The notes under the pieces were generated by a model. The model was not told the DNA's origin and did not search any database. It saw nothing but the letters and a program-made list of their open reading frames with translations. The position numbers were made by a program, and so were the translations under genes. Positions 7,880 through 16,551 of a stretch of 64,000 nt of DNA are shown one piece after another (within the stretch, counting starts at the first letter, position 1; the number at the start of each line of letters is the position of its first letter). Origin of the DNA: Lacinutrix jangbogonensis (lineage in GTDB: Bacteria; Bacteroidota; Bacteroidia; Flavobacteriales; Flavobacteriaceae); NCBI RefSeq assembly GCF_000797445.1, contig NZ_JSWF01000016.1, positions 1-64,000 on the forward strand. Reading direction: 5' to 3'.

Positions 7880-8398
7880 TTATTCTATTAAAGTCCAATT
7901 AATAACCACTTCGTTTTCTGCTGTATTAGTATAGCAACAATTATTTGGTGCTGCTAACTCTGGAAATGTATTACTAATACGTTTTGTGATTTCAATGGTG
8001 TTGTTTGTGAAATCTGGTTTTACTGCTATTAAATCTGTAGCATTGTTGATGTAAAGCACGTTATTTTTAATACTTAAATCTGAAGAACCCAATACCTTTA
8101 AAAACGCTAAGTTTACAGGTGCTGAAGGATAGGAGTTATCGAAAATATGAAATCCTTTATTGGGCTGATTTATGAAAAGAAAACCACCCTTTGCATAAAT
8201 TTTTCCGGTTTCCGTAATGGGTTCTGGAGGCAAAAGTTGGCTGGAATTTTCAAATTCTGTTCTTAAGATGGTTACTGCTTCATATTGTTGTTGCTGGAAC
8301 CCTGGATTTATAACATCATCGTCATTAGTATTCCAAAAACAAGAATTTAGTAATAAAGTTATTAAAAGAAAAAGAACTTTATAAGCTGTTTTTTTCAT
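7880..8398 (-). CDS. Lipoprotein, propeller-like, first gene of a pair
   Basis: 172 residues with a lipoprotein signal (VLFLLITLLLNSC, Cys20). After an acidic linker it has one or two blades resembling those of the following gene (KGFHIFDNSYPSAPVNLAFL, then LSIKNNVLYINNATDLIAV). It ends CCYTNTAENEVVINWTLIE. I recognise no named family. Together with the gene at 7135-7875, 4 bases downstream, it forms a two-lipoprotein operon of unknown function, probably outer-membrane attached. Confidence 0.7.
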   Translation of the reverse strand: MKKTAYKVLFLLITLLLNSCFWNTNDDDVINPGFQQQQYEAVTILRTEFENSSQLLPPEPITETGKIYAKGGFLFINQPNKGFHIFDNSYPSAPVNLAFLKVLGSSDLSIKNNVLYINNATDLIAVKPDFTNNTIEITKRISNTFPELAAPNNCCYTNTAENEVVINWTLIE

Positions 8399-8472
8399 GG
8401 TTGATATTTATTTTTAGATGCGAAAGCTAGTATAAGGTTGCGTGCGATTATGTTAAAATTAAATAACAAACA

Positions 8473-8503
8473 AAAAAATCCCACAGTAGCTGTGAGATTT
8501 TTT
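8473..8503. terminator. Bidirectional hairpin terminator below gap
   Basis: Arms AAAAAATCCCACAG (8473-8486) and CTGTGAGATTTTTT (8490-8503) pair with one mismatch around a TAG loop and have A/T runs on both sides. It terminates the GAPDH gene, whose stop is at 8544 on the minus strand. Confidence 0.75.
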
Positions 8504-8543
8504 AGATTCTAATGATAACGTTTTTCCGAAGAAAAAAAACTAA

Positions 8544-9992
8544 TTAATAGTAAGTAAAACGTCTCACTTTAGCAATATGCTTAGCTAAACGAATAACTTG
8601 CTGGCTGTAACCATATTCGTTATCGTACCACACATAAAGTATTGCGTTTTTGCCATCTTTTCTAACAATAGTTGCTTTGCTATCGTAAATAGAAGGAGCA
8701 GAGCTACCTATAATATCGGTAGAAACCAACTCGTCGCTCATTTCGTATTTAATTTGCTCCACTAAATTACCTTCCAAAGCGTATTTTTTGATAGTAGCAT
8801 TTATGCTATCGACACTAGTTTTAGATTCTAATTCTAAGTTTAATATCGCTAAAGAGCCATTTGGAACAGGAACTCTAATAGCATTAGATGTTAATTTGCC
8901 TTCAAAACTTGGTAATGCTTTAGAAACAGCTGCTCCTGCACCAGTTTCTGTAATAACCATATTTAATGCAGCAGCACGTCCACGTCTGTATTTACTATGG
9001 AAGTTGTCTACTAAATTCTGATCGTTAGTATAAGCATGAATAGTTTCTAAATGTCCGCTTTTTACACCATAAGTGTCTTCTATTGCTTTTAAAACAGGAG
9101 TAATTGCATTTGTTGTACAAGATGCCGCAGAGAAAATATCAATTTCGTCTGGATTATTTTCTAAATGGTTTACACCATGAACAATATTAGGAATCCCTTT
9201 TCCTGGAGCCGTTAGTAATACTTTGTCTGCACCTGGAGAATTTTTTAAACGAGTTAAAGCTTCTTTATCTCTAAAAACACCTGTGTTATCAATAATTAAA
9301 GCATTATTAATATCGTATTTTGTATAGTCAATATCTTCTGGTTGGTTTGCCGAAATAACACGAACCGTTGTACCATTAATTATTAAAGATTCATTTTCCA
9401 AATCAACAGAAACCGTTCCAGAGAAATCTCCATGAACAGAATCGTTACGTAATAAAGAGGCTCTTTTTTCTAAAACAACGGCATCATTTTTACCACGTGT
9501 TACAATAGCTCGTAAACGTAATTGGCTTCCTTTTCCAGTTCTTGTCATTAATTCCCGAGCAACTAAACGACCAATACGTCCAAAACCATAAAGCACAACG
9601 TCTTTAGGTGTTATTTCTTGAGCTTTTCCAGCACCTTTTAATTTGGTTGAAACAAATGCTAAAGCATTTGTATGTTGTTGCTCTTCTAAATGATACTCGT
9701 AAGTTAATTTACCAATATCTAGTTTTGAAGGTGGGAAATCTAAAGTTTTAATGGCTTGTGCGATTTCTACAGAATCGAAAATCGAAATTGGTTTTTCCAC
9801 AAATTCACCTGCATATTCGTGAAGGTTTAAAATTTGGCTTACGTTTCTGTCTATTAATTGGTTTCTGAAAATTACCAATTCAATAGATTTGTCGTACCAA
9901 AGGTCGCTAACAATTTTAATGAATTCGACAGTAGCACGACGTCTGTCGGCCTGAAATGCTAATTCGTTTTCGTAGGTTTCTTTAACTGGCAT
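8544..9992 (-). CDS. gap: Glyceraldehyde-3-phosphate dehydrogenase, long form
   Basis: Converts glyceraldehyde 3-phosphate and phosphate to 1,3-bisphosphoglycerate with NAD(P). At 482 residues it is about 150 longer than classical GAPDH because of an N-terminal extension typical of a second Bacteroidota type. Seen: Rossmann motif YGFGRIGRLVARELM starting about residue 135, catalytic SAASCTTNAITP with Cys292, and a normal C-terminal WYDNEYGYSQQV. The extension has no motif I know. Genomes of this family often also have a short GAPDH, so this one may serve gluconeogenesis or redox balance; that is inference. It is preceded by a hairpin-bearing leader and followed by a terminator (8473-8503). 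Confidence 0.93.
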   Translation of the reverse strand: MPVKETYENELAFQADRRRATVEFIKIVSDLWYDKSIELVIFRNQLIDRNVSQILNLHEYAGEFVEKPISIFDSVEIAQAIKTLDFPPSKLDIGKLTYEYHLEEQQHTNALAFVSTKLKGAGKAQEITPKDVVLYGFGRIGRLVARELMTRTGKGSQLRLRAIVTRGKNDAVVLEKRASLLRNDSVHGDFSGTVSVDLENESLIINGTTVRVISANQPEDIDYTKYDINNALIIDNTGVFRDKEALTRLKNSPGADKVLLTAPGKGIPNIVHGVNHLENNPDEIDIFSAASCTTNAITPVLKAIEDTYGVKSGHLETIHAYTNDQNLVDNFHSKYRRGRAAALNMVITETGAGAAVSKALPSFEGKLTSNAIRVPVPNGSLAILNLELESKTSVDSINATIKKYALEGNLVEQIKYEMSDELVSTDIIGSSAPSIYDSKATIVRKDGKNAILYVWYDNEYGYSQQVIRLAKHIAKVRRFTYY

Positions 9993-10048
9993 TTGCTTTA
10001 GTTTTTAGTGTGTTGTTAAATTATTATTAATTGTACTAATTTTTTATA

Positions 10049-10087
10049 GCTAAGCTATTTAGCTTCGCTTAATATTTTGCAAAAGTA
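10049..10087 (-). promoter_or_regulatory. Promoter half-site and leader hairpin of gap
   Basis: On the minus strand TACTTTTG (10087-10080) matches the -7 consensus. Just downstream in the leader is a dyad AAGCTA/TAGCTT (about 10052-10066) that could form a small stem. No TTG lies at the right distance, so the upstream element is unrecognised. Confidence 0.4.
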
Positions 10088-10130
10088 TATATTTCAAACG
10101 TTTTCGTAAAGGTTTTTTACTAAAAATATA

Positions 10131-10160
10131 AAAGCACTTTAGAATGGTCTAAAGTGCTTT
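10131..10160. terminator. Hairpin terminator of the HtrA gene
   Basis: Perfect 13-bp stem, AAAGCACTTTAGA (10131-10143) with TCTAAAGTGCTTT (10148-10160), around a 4-base loop, with an A/T-rich tail on each side. It lies 24 bases past the protease stop codon. Confidence 0.75.
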
Positions 10161-10183
10161 TTAAATTATGATTAATTTGTTTT

Positions 10184-11611
10184 TTATCTGAAGAAATAAC
10201 TTTGGTTTTCTCCATCAGAATTTGTTATTTCAATTGTGAAAGGTTCATTTTCTATTCTATTTTTAATAACACTTTTAATATCATCTACATTATTTACTTT
10301 GATGTCATTAATTGCTGTAACAATATCTCCTTCTTGAATACCATTTGTGTTCCAATATCTTGCATAGTTTTGAATACTTGTAAGACGTTGAATTTTTACA
10401 CCATTTTTAGCTCCAACTTTTTTTAGATCCTTTGGATTAGCTTCTTTTAATACTCCAATAATAGGAATGGTAATAGTATTATTTTTAAGTAGCGTAACTT
10501 CTACTTGTTGCTGGACACCATTTCTTAGATAATAAACATTTACAACATCATTTGGTCGCTTTGTATCTAAATAACCTCTTAAATCTGAAAACTTATTAAT
10601 TTTTATGGCATCAATTTTTTTAATGATATCACCACTCCTTAAACCCGCAATAGCAGCGCCCGTGTCTTCATCTACATTGTCAATATAAAAACCTTCAGTT
10701 TCTCCTACGCCAAGTTTCTCGGCAGCATTACTATTTAATGAGCCACCACGAACACCCATAATACCATTTTGCACATTACCAAATTCCATAATATCCTGTA
10801 TTACTTTCTTAGCAATATTACTTGGTACAGCAAAAGAGTAACCAATGTAAGAGCCAGTTTGAGAGGAAATGGCAGTATTAATTCCAATAAGCTCTCCTTT
10901 TGTGTTTACCAAAGCACCACCAGAGTTTCCTGGATTTACAGCAGCATCTGTTTGTATAAAAGACTGGCTGCTATCTCCAGATAAATCTCTCGATTTAGCA
11001 CTAATTATACCTGCGGTAACGGTAGATGTTAAGTTAAATGGATTACCAACTGCCAATACCCATTCGCCAATTTTAGCAGTATCACTATCTCCAAAAGTAG
11101 CATAAGGCAATATTTGATCGCTTTCAATTTTTAATAAAGCGATATCTGTTTTTGGATCTGTACCAACAATAATGGCCTCTAATGTTCGGTTATCATTAAG
11201 TGTAACGCTTAATTTTTCTGAGGCATCAATTACATGATTATTTGTAATAATATAACCGTCTGGCGAAATAATAACACCACTTCCAGTGCCTAACTGCGGA
11301 CGTTGTTGCACTCTACCTCTAAGAAAATCTTCAAAAGTTGGTTTTGAAGTTCCAATGGTGATATTTTTTACATGAACCACAGCGCCTAGAGTTTTTTCGG
11401 CCGCAGTAGTAAAATCTATACCTTCTATAGCAGCCAAATTTGTATTGGATACCTTGTAGTTTACAGGCTGAAAAACAGGCTGAAAAACAGGCTGTAATAC
11501 ATGTTCTGTTTGTACAATTGTTTGTTCTTTTTCAAAAACCGTTTTGTATGCTCCTAGAGTAATTGCACCTCCTAAAACAGATACTAAAATTAGCGTTGCT
11601 ATCTTTTTCAT
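10184..11611 (-). CDS. degP: HtrA/DegP-family periplasmic serine protease
   Basis: Envelope quality-control protease and chaperone. The 475 residues start with an N-terminal export helix (about 5-22). The trypsin-like domain has the full triad: His126 in TNNHVID, Asp156 in KTDIALL and Ser230 in GNSGGAL. Two PDZ domains follow (about 275-370 and 390-475). Between the helix and the protease is a short QPVF repeat. It is transcribed divergently from dapF and ends at a hairpin terminator. Whether it is functionally DegP, DegQ or DegS cannot be decided from sequence; two PDZ domains favour DegP/DegQ. Confidence 0.92.
   Translation of the reverse strand: MKKIATLILVSVLGGAITLGAYKTVFEKEQTIVQTEHVLQPVFQPVFQPVNYKVSNTNLAAIEGIDFTTAAEKTLGAVVHVKNITIGTSKPTFEDFLRGRVQQRPQLGTGSGVIISPDGYIITNNHVIDASEKLSVTLNDNRTLEAIIVGTDPKTDIALLKIESDQILPYATFGDSDTAKIGEWVLAVGNPFNLTSTVTAGIISAKSRDLSGDSSQSFIQTDAAVNPGNSGGALVNTKGELIGINTAISSQTGSYIGYSFAVPSNIAKKVIQDIMEFGNVQNGIMGVRGGSLNSNAAEKLGVGETEGFYIDNVDEDTGAAIAGLRSGDIIKKIDAIKINKFSDLRGYLDTKRPNDVVNVYYLRNGVQQQVEVTLLKNNTITIPIIGVLKEANPKDLKKVGAKNGVKIQRLTSIQNYARYWNTNGIQEGDIVTAINDIKVNNVDDIKSVIKNRIENEPFTIEITNSDGENQSYFFR
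11463..11494 (-). repeat. 12-bp tandem repeat inside the HtrA gene
   Basis: Nearly three copies of the unit ACAGGCTGAAAA (plus-strand reading) in frame, coding repeated QPVF in the linker between the export helix and the protease domain. Copy number could vary between strains without shifting the frame. Confidence 0.8.
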
Positions 11612-11779
11612 ATATAATTGTTTTTTTTTGTTTCAATGATTATACTGACCGTTTTTAGTAAAGTCAGAAATCTAAATTTAGTTTAAAATTAATAGTATAA
11701 CTATAAAGTTATTTTTTTTATTGCTTGGTAAAAGGAACTTTAACGAGACATTAACAACACAAATAAATTTTCAATACAC

Positions 11780-11787
11780 TATATTTG
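11780..11787 (+). promoter_or_regulatory. -7 element of dapF
   Basis: TATATTTG matches TAnnTTTG and lies 19 bases before the dapF ATG, implying a leader of about 15 nt. No clear TTG is seen 17-23 bases upstream. Confidence 0.5.
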
Positions 11788-11806
11788 TCGCAGTAAATTC
11801 AACTTA

Positions 11807-12586
11807 ATGACACATATCTTTTATAAATACCAAGGCACTGGAAACGACTTCGTTTTTGTTGATAATCGTCAAGAGTTATTCAATAAAAATAACACCAAAT
11901 TAATAGCACATTTGTGCGATAGACGCTTTGGTGTTGGTGCAGATGGTTTGATTTTATTGGAGAATGATCGAAAGTCAGACTTTAGAATGGTGTATTTTAA
12001 TGCTGATGGAAACGAAAGTACCATGTGTGGAAACGGTGGACGCTGTATTGTCGCGTTCGCAGAAATGCTAAACATTATCGATGGCAAAACAACATTTAAT
12101 GCAATTGATGGTTTACATGAAGCTACTATTGTAAATGGTTTTGTAAAACTAAAAATGCAAGATGTAGAAACTATAGACATCTTTGATAATCACACTTTTT
12201 TGAATACAGGTTCTCCACACCACGTTGCTTTAGTAGAAAATGTAAAGCAGTTGGACGTTAAAACCGAAGGCTCAAAAATTCGTTATGGTTCTCCTTATAA
12301 TGAAGCGGGAACGAATGTGAATTTTGTAACCCAAATAAATACTGAGACATTTGCCGTTAGAACTTACGAAAGAGGTGTTGAAGATGAAACTTTGTCTTGT
12401 GGAACAGGAGTTACTGCTGTGGCATTAGCAATGTATGCCACAGGAAAAACCAATGCAGAAGAAGTCGCTTTAAATGTTGAAGGCGGAAAACTAAAAGTGT
12501 CTTTCGAGAAATCATCAAGCGGGTACAAAAACATATGGCTTCAAGGTCCAGCTACATTAGTTTTTAAAGGCGAAATATCATGGTAA
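11807..12586 (+). CDS. dapF: Diaminopimelate epimerase
   Basis: Interconverts LL- and meso-diaminopimelate, supplying lysine and the cross-linking residue of peptidoglycan. The two catalytic cysteines of the cofactor-free racemase fold are present: Cys74 in CGNGGRC and Cys198 in LSCGTGVTA. Length 259 is normal. It is the first gene of a plus-strand operon, overlapping the acetyltransferase by 7 bases, with mltG after it; the last member also acts on the cell wall. dapA lies elsewhere in this window (33039). Confidence 0.96.
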   Translation: MTHIFYKYQGTGNDFVFVDNRQELFNKNNTKLIAHLCDRRFGVGADGLILLENDRKSDFRMVYFNADGNESTMCGNGGRCIVAFAEMLNIIDGKTTFNAIDGLHEATIVNGFVKLKMQDVETIDIFDNHTFLNTGSPHHVALVENVKQLDVKTEGSKIRYGSPYNEAGTNVNFVTQINTETFAVRTYERGVEDETLSCGTGVTAVALAMYATGKTNAEEVALNVEGGKLKVSFEKSSSGYKNIWLQGPATLVFKGEISW

Positions 12587-13110
12587 CATTAAAAGGTAAA
12601 CATATCTATTTACGTGCTTTAGAACCTGAAGACTTAGATTTTATTCACACTATTGAAAACGACGAATCTATTTGGGAGTTAAGTAGTACCGTAACCCCTT
12701 ATTCTAAGTTTTTAATTAATGAATATCTAGAACATGCGCACAAAGATATTTACGAAGTGAAACAATTACGTTTAATGATTTCAGATGATAACGATAGTGC
12801 CATTGGATTAATAGATATTTTTGATTTCGATATTAAAAACCGACGCGCCGGTATTGGTATTTTAATTTATAGTAATAAAAATAGAGCTAAAGGGCATGGT
12901 AAGGAAGCATTAGCTTTATTATCTAACTATTGTTTTGCACATTTAGATTTACATCAATTATATTGTAATATTTCTGAAACGAATGACGCAAGTATTAAAT
13001 TATTTGAAAATCAAGGTTTTAAAAAAATAGGATTAAAAAAAGACTGGAATTTCCAAAATGGAAATTATACTAACGAATATTTATACCAACTTATTAATAA
13101 TGTATATTAA
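12580..13110 (+). CDS. GNAT-family N-acetyltransferase (RimJ/RimL type)
   Basis: 176-residue acetyl-CoA-dependent acetyltransferase. Seen: the N-terminal KGKHIYLRALEPEDLDFIH typical of the RimJ/RimL subgroup, the acetyl-CoA loop region NKNRAKGHGKEALALL (about 102-117), and the late NISETNDASIKLFENQGFKK motif. The substrate is unknown; relatives modify ribosomal proteins or small amines. It overlaps dapF by 7 bases and mltG by 11, so translation is probably coupled in this operon. Confidence 0.88.
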   Translation: MVTLKGKHIYLRALEPEDLDFIHTIENDESIWELSSTVTPYSKFLINEYLEHAHKDIYEVKQLRLMISDDNDSAIGLIDIFDFDIKNRRAGIGILIYSNKNRAKGHGKEALALLSNYCFAHLDLHQLYCNISETNDASIKLFENQGFKKIGLKKDWNFQNGNYTNEYLYQLINNVY

Positions 13111-14146
13111 AAAAATACTTGGAGCGATCGCTATTATTGGATTAGCAGTTGCGGCTTACTTTGCTTACTTTATTTATGGCGCAATGTTAAAACCTAATAC
13201 AGCTTTTAATAATGATGAAGCCTATATTTTTGTGCCTACCAATGCAAAGTATGCTGAGGTAAGAGAACAATTAGAACCTTTATTAATAGACATCAATAAA
13301 TTTGATGCACTTGCAGAACAGAAAAAATATAATATACATATTAAAGCAGGTCGTTTTGTAATAAAAAAGGGTATGAGTAATAATGATATTATTAATTCTA
13401 TTAGAATCAAAAATGGTATCCCACTTAAAATTTCCTTTAATAATCAAGAGCGTATTGAGAATTTAGCTGGTCGTATAGCGTTTCAGTTGGAAGTAGATAG
13501 TTTGTCTTTGTTACAATCTATGAGGAATCCTGAGTTTTTAGAAAAAAACGGATTTACTAAAGAAACTGCCTTAGCAATGTATATTCCTAATAGTTATGAG
13601 TTTTACTGGAATACGTCGGCGGATGGTTTTAGAGATAAAATGCTAAAAGAGTATAATCGATTTTGGACTCAAAGTCGACTAGAAAAAGCTAAAAAATTAA
13701 ATTTAACTCAAGACGAAGTGATCTCTTTAGCTGCTATTGTCCATAAAGAAACAGCAAAGGTAGATGAGCGTCCTAGAGTTGCTGGAGTTTATTTAAATAG
13801 AATAAGAAAGGGCATGCCATTACAAGCAGATCCTACTGTAATCTTTGCTTTAAAAAGAGAATCAGGAGATTTTAATCGTGTTATTAAACGTGTGCTTTAT
13901 AAAGATTTAGAAATAGATTCGAAGTATAATACATATAAGCATAGAGGTATTCCACCAGGGCCTATTTTTATGCCTGATGTTTCTGCAATAGATGCTATTT
14001 TAAATTCAGAAAAACATAATTATATATATTTTGTAGCAAACGTAAAAAACTTTGGTTACCATAAATTTGCTAAAACATTATCTCAACATAATGTGAATAA
14101 ACGAGAATATGTGCGTTGGATAAACAAACAGGGCGTCAATAGATAA
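13100..14146 (+). CDS. mltG: Endolytic peptidoglycan transglycosylase
   Basis: Cuts nascent glycan strands at the inner membrane and is thought to set their length. I start it at the ATG at 13100 because that gives MYIKKILGAIAIIGLA, the usual anchoring helix; an earlier in-frame ATG at 13058 lies inside the acetyltransferase and adds a non-family leader. 348 residues: membrane helix (about 5-24), LysM-like subdomain, then the YceG domain with catalytic Glu217 in IVHKETAKVDERP and the later GIPPGPIFMP motif. Overlaps the preceding gene by 11 bases. Confidence 0.94.
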   Translation: MYIKKILGAIAIIGLAVAAYFAYFIYGAMLKPNTAFNNDEAYIFVPTNAKYAEVREQLEPLLIDINKFDALAEQKKYNIHIKAGRFVIKKGMSNNDIINSIRIKNGIPLKISFNNQERIENLAGRIAFQLEVDSLSLLQSMRNPEFLEKNGFTKETALAMYIPNSYEFYWNTSADGFRDKMLKEYNRFWTQSRLEKAKKLNLTQDEVISLAAIVHKETAKVDERPRVAGVYLNRIRKGMPLQADPTVIFALKRESGDFNRVIKRVLYKDLEIDSKYNTYKHRGIPPGPIFMPDVSAIDAILNSEKHNYIYFVANVKNFGYHKFAKTLSQHNVNKREYVRWINKQGVNR

Positions 14147-14244
14147 TAATGAAGTGTTTTCTTCTAGACCTGTTTTGTCCGAATGTTTCAATATCTGTAT
14201 TTGCTTAGCATAGTAACTTCTTAAGGCTTAGTGATATTTTAAAT

Positions 14245-15039
14245 ATGAAAAGGCGGAATTTGGTAGCTTTTTCTAAAGCTGCTATTGTAGGTTTAACTCT
14301 TTTAGGTGCAGATCAGCTTTATTATCCAGACTAGGAGTGTTCAAGATTTTAGACTATAAGTGATAATAGCGAGTGGCTTCAACTGGATAAATTGGGTCAT
14401 GTTTTTTTTGCTTTCCAATTTGTTAATTTTGGTGCTAAAATATTAATTTGTAGTGGTGTAAGTTATAAAATCAATTATTATATGGAACAACTTTAGGTTT
14501 TTCCTTTCTCACAGCCGTACAAGTATTGGAAGGCTTTTTAGTTAAGGGTGTTTTAATTTGAGAGATTTTACTGCAAATACTATAGTAACTGGACTTTATA
14601 TTGGCCAAGAGTTCCTTTGGAAAGAACAGCGTATGGTCATGAAATACTCTTTTTGCTTTCCTAATTATGCTTCACAAAGACCAATTAAACTAGGTAGTGA
14701 CCTATGACGAAGCCTTAAAAGGCTATAATGTTCAAACCTATTGGTTGTCTTGTAATCTGCATTCTTTTTCTAAAATAGTTAAATAACTAAATCTCGCTAT
14801 TGGCTATGTGCAGATGGTTTGTTGTCTGGAAATAATGAGCTTATTGTAAATAGTGTATTAGTAAAACAGACAGACGTCGTTAATTTTATTTAAGTTTAGA
14901 TGTAGATTTAACAAGGATTAAAACAAATTTTGAGCTACTAAAAACTGTTTTCATCATGTTTAATGCTATAAAGGCATCATTCCTAATTATAGAATTCACG
15001 TCTAAATGTGGTGTAAAGCTACACTCTGTATGCGTTTAA
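14245..15039 (+). pseudogene. DUF2279 (YfiM-like) gene, degraded
   Basis: A clear dead gene. The start MKRRNLVAFSKAAIVGLTLL and ADQLYYPD is followed by a stop, then DNSEWLQLDKLGHVFFAFQF, the DUF2279 hallmark. After frame changes come GFSFLTAVQVLEGF, then DFTANTIVTGLYIGQEFLWK and KYSFCFPNYASQRPIKLGSD, then a fragment with YWLSCNLHSFSK, and a final frame with KTVFIMFNAIKASFLIIEF ending at 15039. Several stops and at least three frameshifts are needed to read through. DUF2279 proteins are predicted envelope proteins of unknown role. Order and spacing of the fragments match a full-length gene, so this is decay in place rather than a partial copy. Confidence 0.8.
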
Positions 15040-15053
15040 CCGCTATTAGTCGT

Positions 15054-15089
15054 TTGATTTACAGTATTAAAAAAAAGGTTGTATATTTG
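15054..15089 (+). promoter_or_regulatory. Promoter of the lysozyme-like gene
   Basis: TATATTTG at 15082-15089 is a full -7 match. A TTG at 15054-15056 is 25 bases upstream, slightly beyond the usual 17-23. Transcription from about 15094 would give a leader of about 54 nt before the ATG at 15148. Confidence 0.5.
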
Positions 15090-15147
15090 CACTCGAAATT
15101 TTAGGTATGCTTATTTTTTAATAGCTACTTTGAAAAATCAAAAGGTT

Positions 15148-15822
15148 ATGAATAAAAAAAGTATTGCAAAGTTAGTTTCATTAGCGCTTACAATATGTAT
15201 TTTAATTGTAGTGTCGCTTAAATCAAGTTCTAGTAACAAAGATTATGCTTTGTTAAAAGACATCACTATTGAAGTTGGTCAAGGAGACAACACAATAGTT
15301 CACGGTAAAACCATTAGTGTATCTTCTGTTTGGTATGAAAATAGTTTTTCACCAGAATTAGGTAAATCTTTTACTGGATTTAAAGAAAAATTAGGTTTTA
15401 AAGAATCTCAAAACAATTATTTTAGAGTTAATACTTTAGGCTATTTAGGAAAATACCAATTTGGTAGAACTACTTTAGAGGTTATTGGTATTAATGACAC
15501 ACAACATTTTTTAAATACTCCAGAATTACAAGAAAAAGCATTTATTGCAAATGCAGAACGTAACAAATGGGTGTTAAGAAGAGATATTAAACGTTTTGTA
15601 GGTAAACGTATTAATGGAATTCTAGTAACGGAATCTGGGATATTGGCAGCTGCACATCTTGCAGGTCCTGGAGGCGTAAAGAAATACTTAAGAAGTTACG
15701 GTTCTAATGGCTTTAAAGATGCTTATGGAACGTCTATTGGTAGTTATATGAAACGTTTTCAAGGTTACGATACAACAAGAATTATAGCAAACAAAAGAGC
15801 AAAAGTTTCTATTAACGCATAG
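15148..15822 (+). CDS. Exported lysozyme-like (transglycosylase fold) protein
   Basis: 224 residues from the ATG at 15148, which opens an export helix (SIAKLVSLALTICILIVVSL); upstream in-frame codons lie across the promoter and are rejected. The middle has YLGKYQFGRTTLEVIGI and later ESGILAAAHLAGPGGVKKYL, the pattern of lysozyme/lytic-transglycosylase folds, in which a substrate-binding helix is followed by AAAHLxG. I infer a peptidoglycan-active or -binding protein outside the inner membrane. From memory, relatives are sometimes named LysM peptidoglycan-binding, but I see no LysM motif. A good promoter precedes it. Confidence 0.7.
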   Translation: MNKKSIAKLVSLALTICILIVVSLKSSSSNKDYALLKDITIEVGQGDNTIVHGKTISVSSVWYENSFSPELGKSFTGFKEKLGFKESQNNYFRVNTLGYLGKYQFGRTTLEVIGINDTQHFLNTPELQEKAFIANAERNKWVLRRDIKRFVGKRINGILVTESGILAAAHLAGPGGVKKYLRSYGSNGFKDAYGTSIGSYMKRFQGYDTTRIIANKRAKVSINA

Positions 15823-15834
15823 TTATAGATTCAT

Positions 15835-16551
15835 TTAGTTTTTATGAATAATAAATAACGTTGGTCTTTTATGAAGGTCAACGTTATTTTTTTTCCAATC
15901 ATTTGCAGACATTGTTTTTATATACTCTGAAGGCAATGTAATATCACAGGCTACACAAATATCTGTATTACCATTTACAGTATTACATAAGTCTTCTAAA
16001 AACTTATTGTTTCTGTATGGTGTTTCTATGAATAATTGCGACTGATTATGTTCATATGATAGACGTTCTAACCGTTTAATTTCTTGCTTACGTTCGCCTT
16101 TATCTATAGGTAAGTAGCCGTTAAAAGCAAAGCTTTGACCATTCATTCCAGAGCTCATCATTGCCATTAATATAGACGACGGTCCAACTAATGGAACTAC
16201 TTTAATATTATTTTCATGAGCTAATTTTACAATATCTGCACCAGGATCTGCAACGCCTGGACAGCCGGCTTCAGAAAGTAAGCCAACATTTAAACCATTT
16301 TTACAAGGTTCCAAATAGGTTGGTAGCTCGTTAGTATCTGTGAATTTATTTAACGGGAAAAGTGTTAAACTTGATTGTTCTTTAGTAGGGCAAATTTTCT
16401 TAATGTCGCGTCTTGCTGTTTTTTCGTTTTCAACAATATAAATATCTAATTGGTCAATTATATTCTTTACTGTTATTGGTAAAACGTGTAATGGATTTGT
16501 GTCGCCTAATGTTGTTGGGATAAGGTAAAGTTTCCCGTAAGTGTCGTTCAT
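15835..16551 (-). CDS. RsmI-like SAM-dependent (tetrapyrrole-methylase fold) methyltransferase
   Basis: 238 residues of the RsmI/YraL group. Seen: GKLYLIPTTLGD at the N-terminus, the acidic-to-glycine switch GLLSEAGCPGVADPGADIVK (about 91-110) and VPLVGPSSILMAMMSSGMNG, which form the cofactor site, then FIETPYRNN. True RsmI 2'-O-methylates C1402 of 16S rRNA; this shorter version lacks the RsmI C-terminal extension and starts IPTTLGD rather than VATPIGN, so its target may differ. The next gene's stop abuts its start, so the two may share a transcript. Confidence 0.85.
   Translation of the reverse strand: MNDTYGKLYLIPTTLGDTNPLHVLPITVKNIIDQLDIYIVENEKTARRDIKKICPTKEQSSLTLFPLNKFTDTNELPTYLEPCKNGLNVGLLSEAGCPGVADPGADIVKLAHENNIKVVPLVGPSSILMAMMSSGMNGQSFAFNGYLPIDKGERKQEIKRLERLSYEHNQSQLFIETPYRNNKFLEDLCNTVNGNTDICVACDITLPSEYIKTMSANDWKKNNVDLHKRPTLFIIHKN

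Noticed and set aside
8788-9021. Plus-strand open frame inside gap
   Set aside because: It is the antisense shadow of a well-conserved coding sequence, with no promoter or family match.
13058-13099. Earlier in-frame ATG for mltG
   Set aside because: It lies inside the acetyltransferase gene and adds residues unlike the family. The ATG at 13100 gives the normal membrane anchor.
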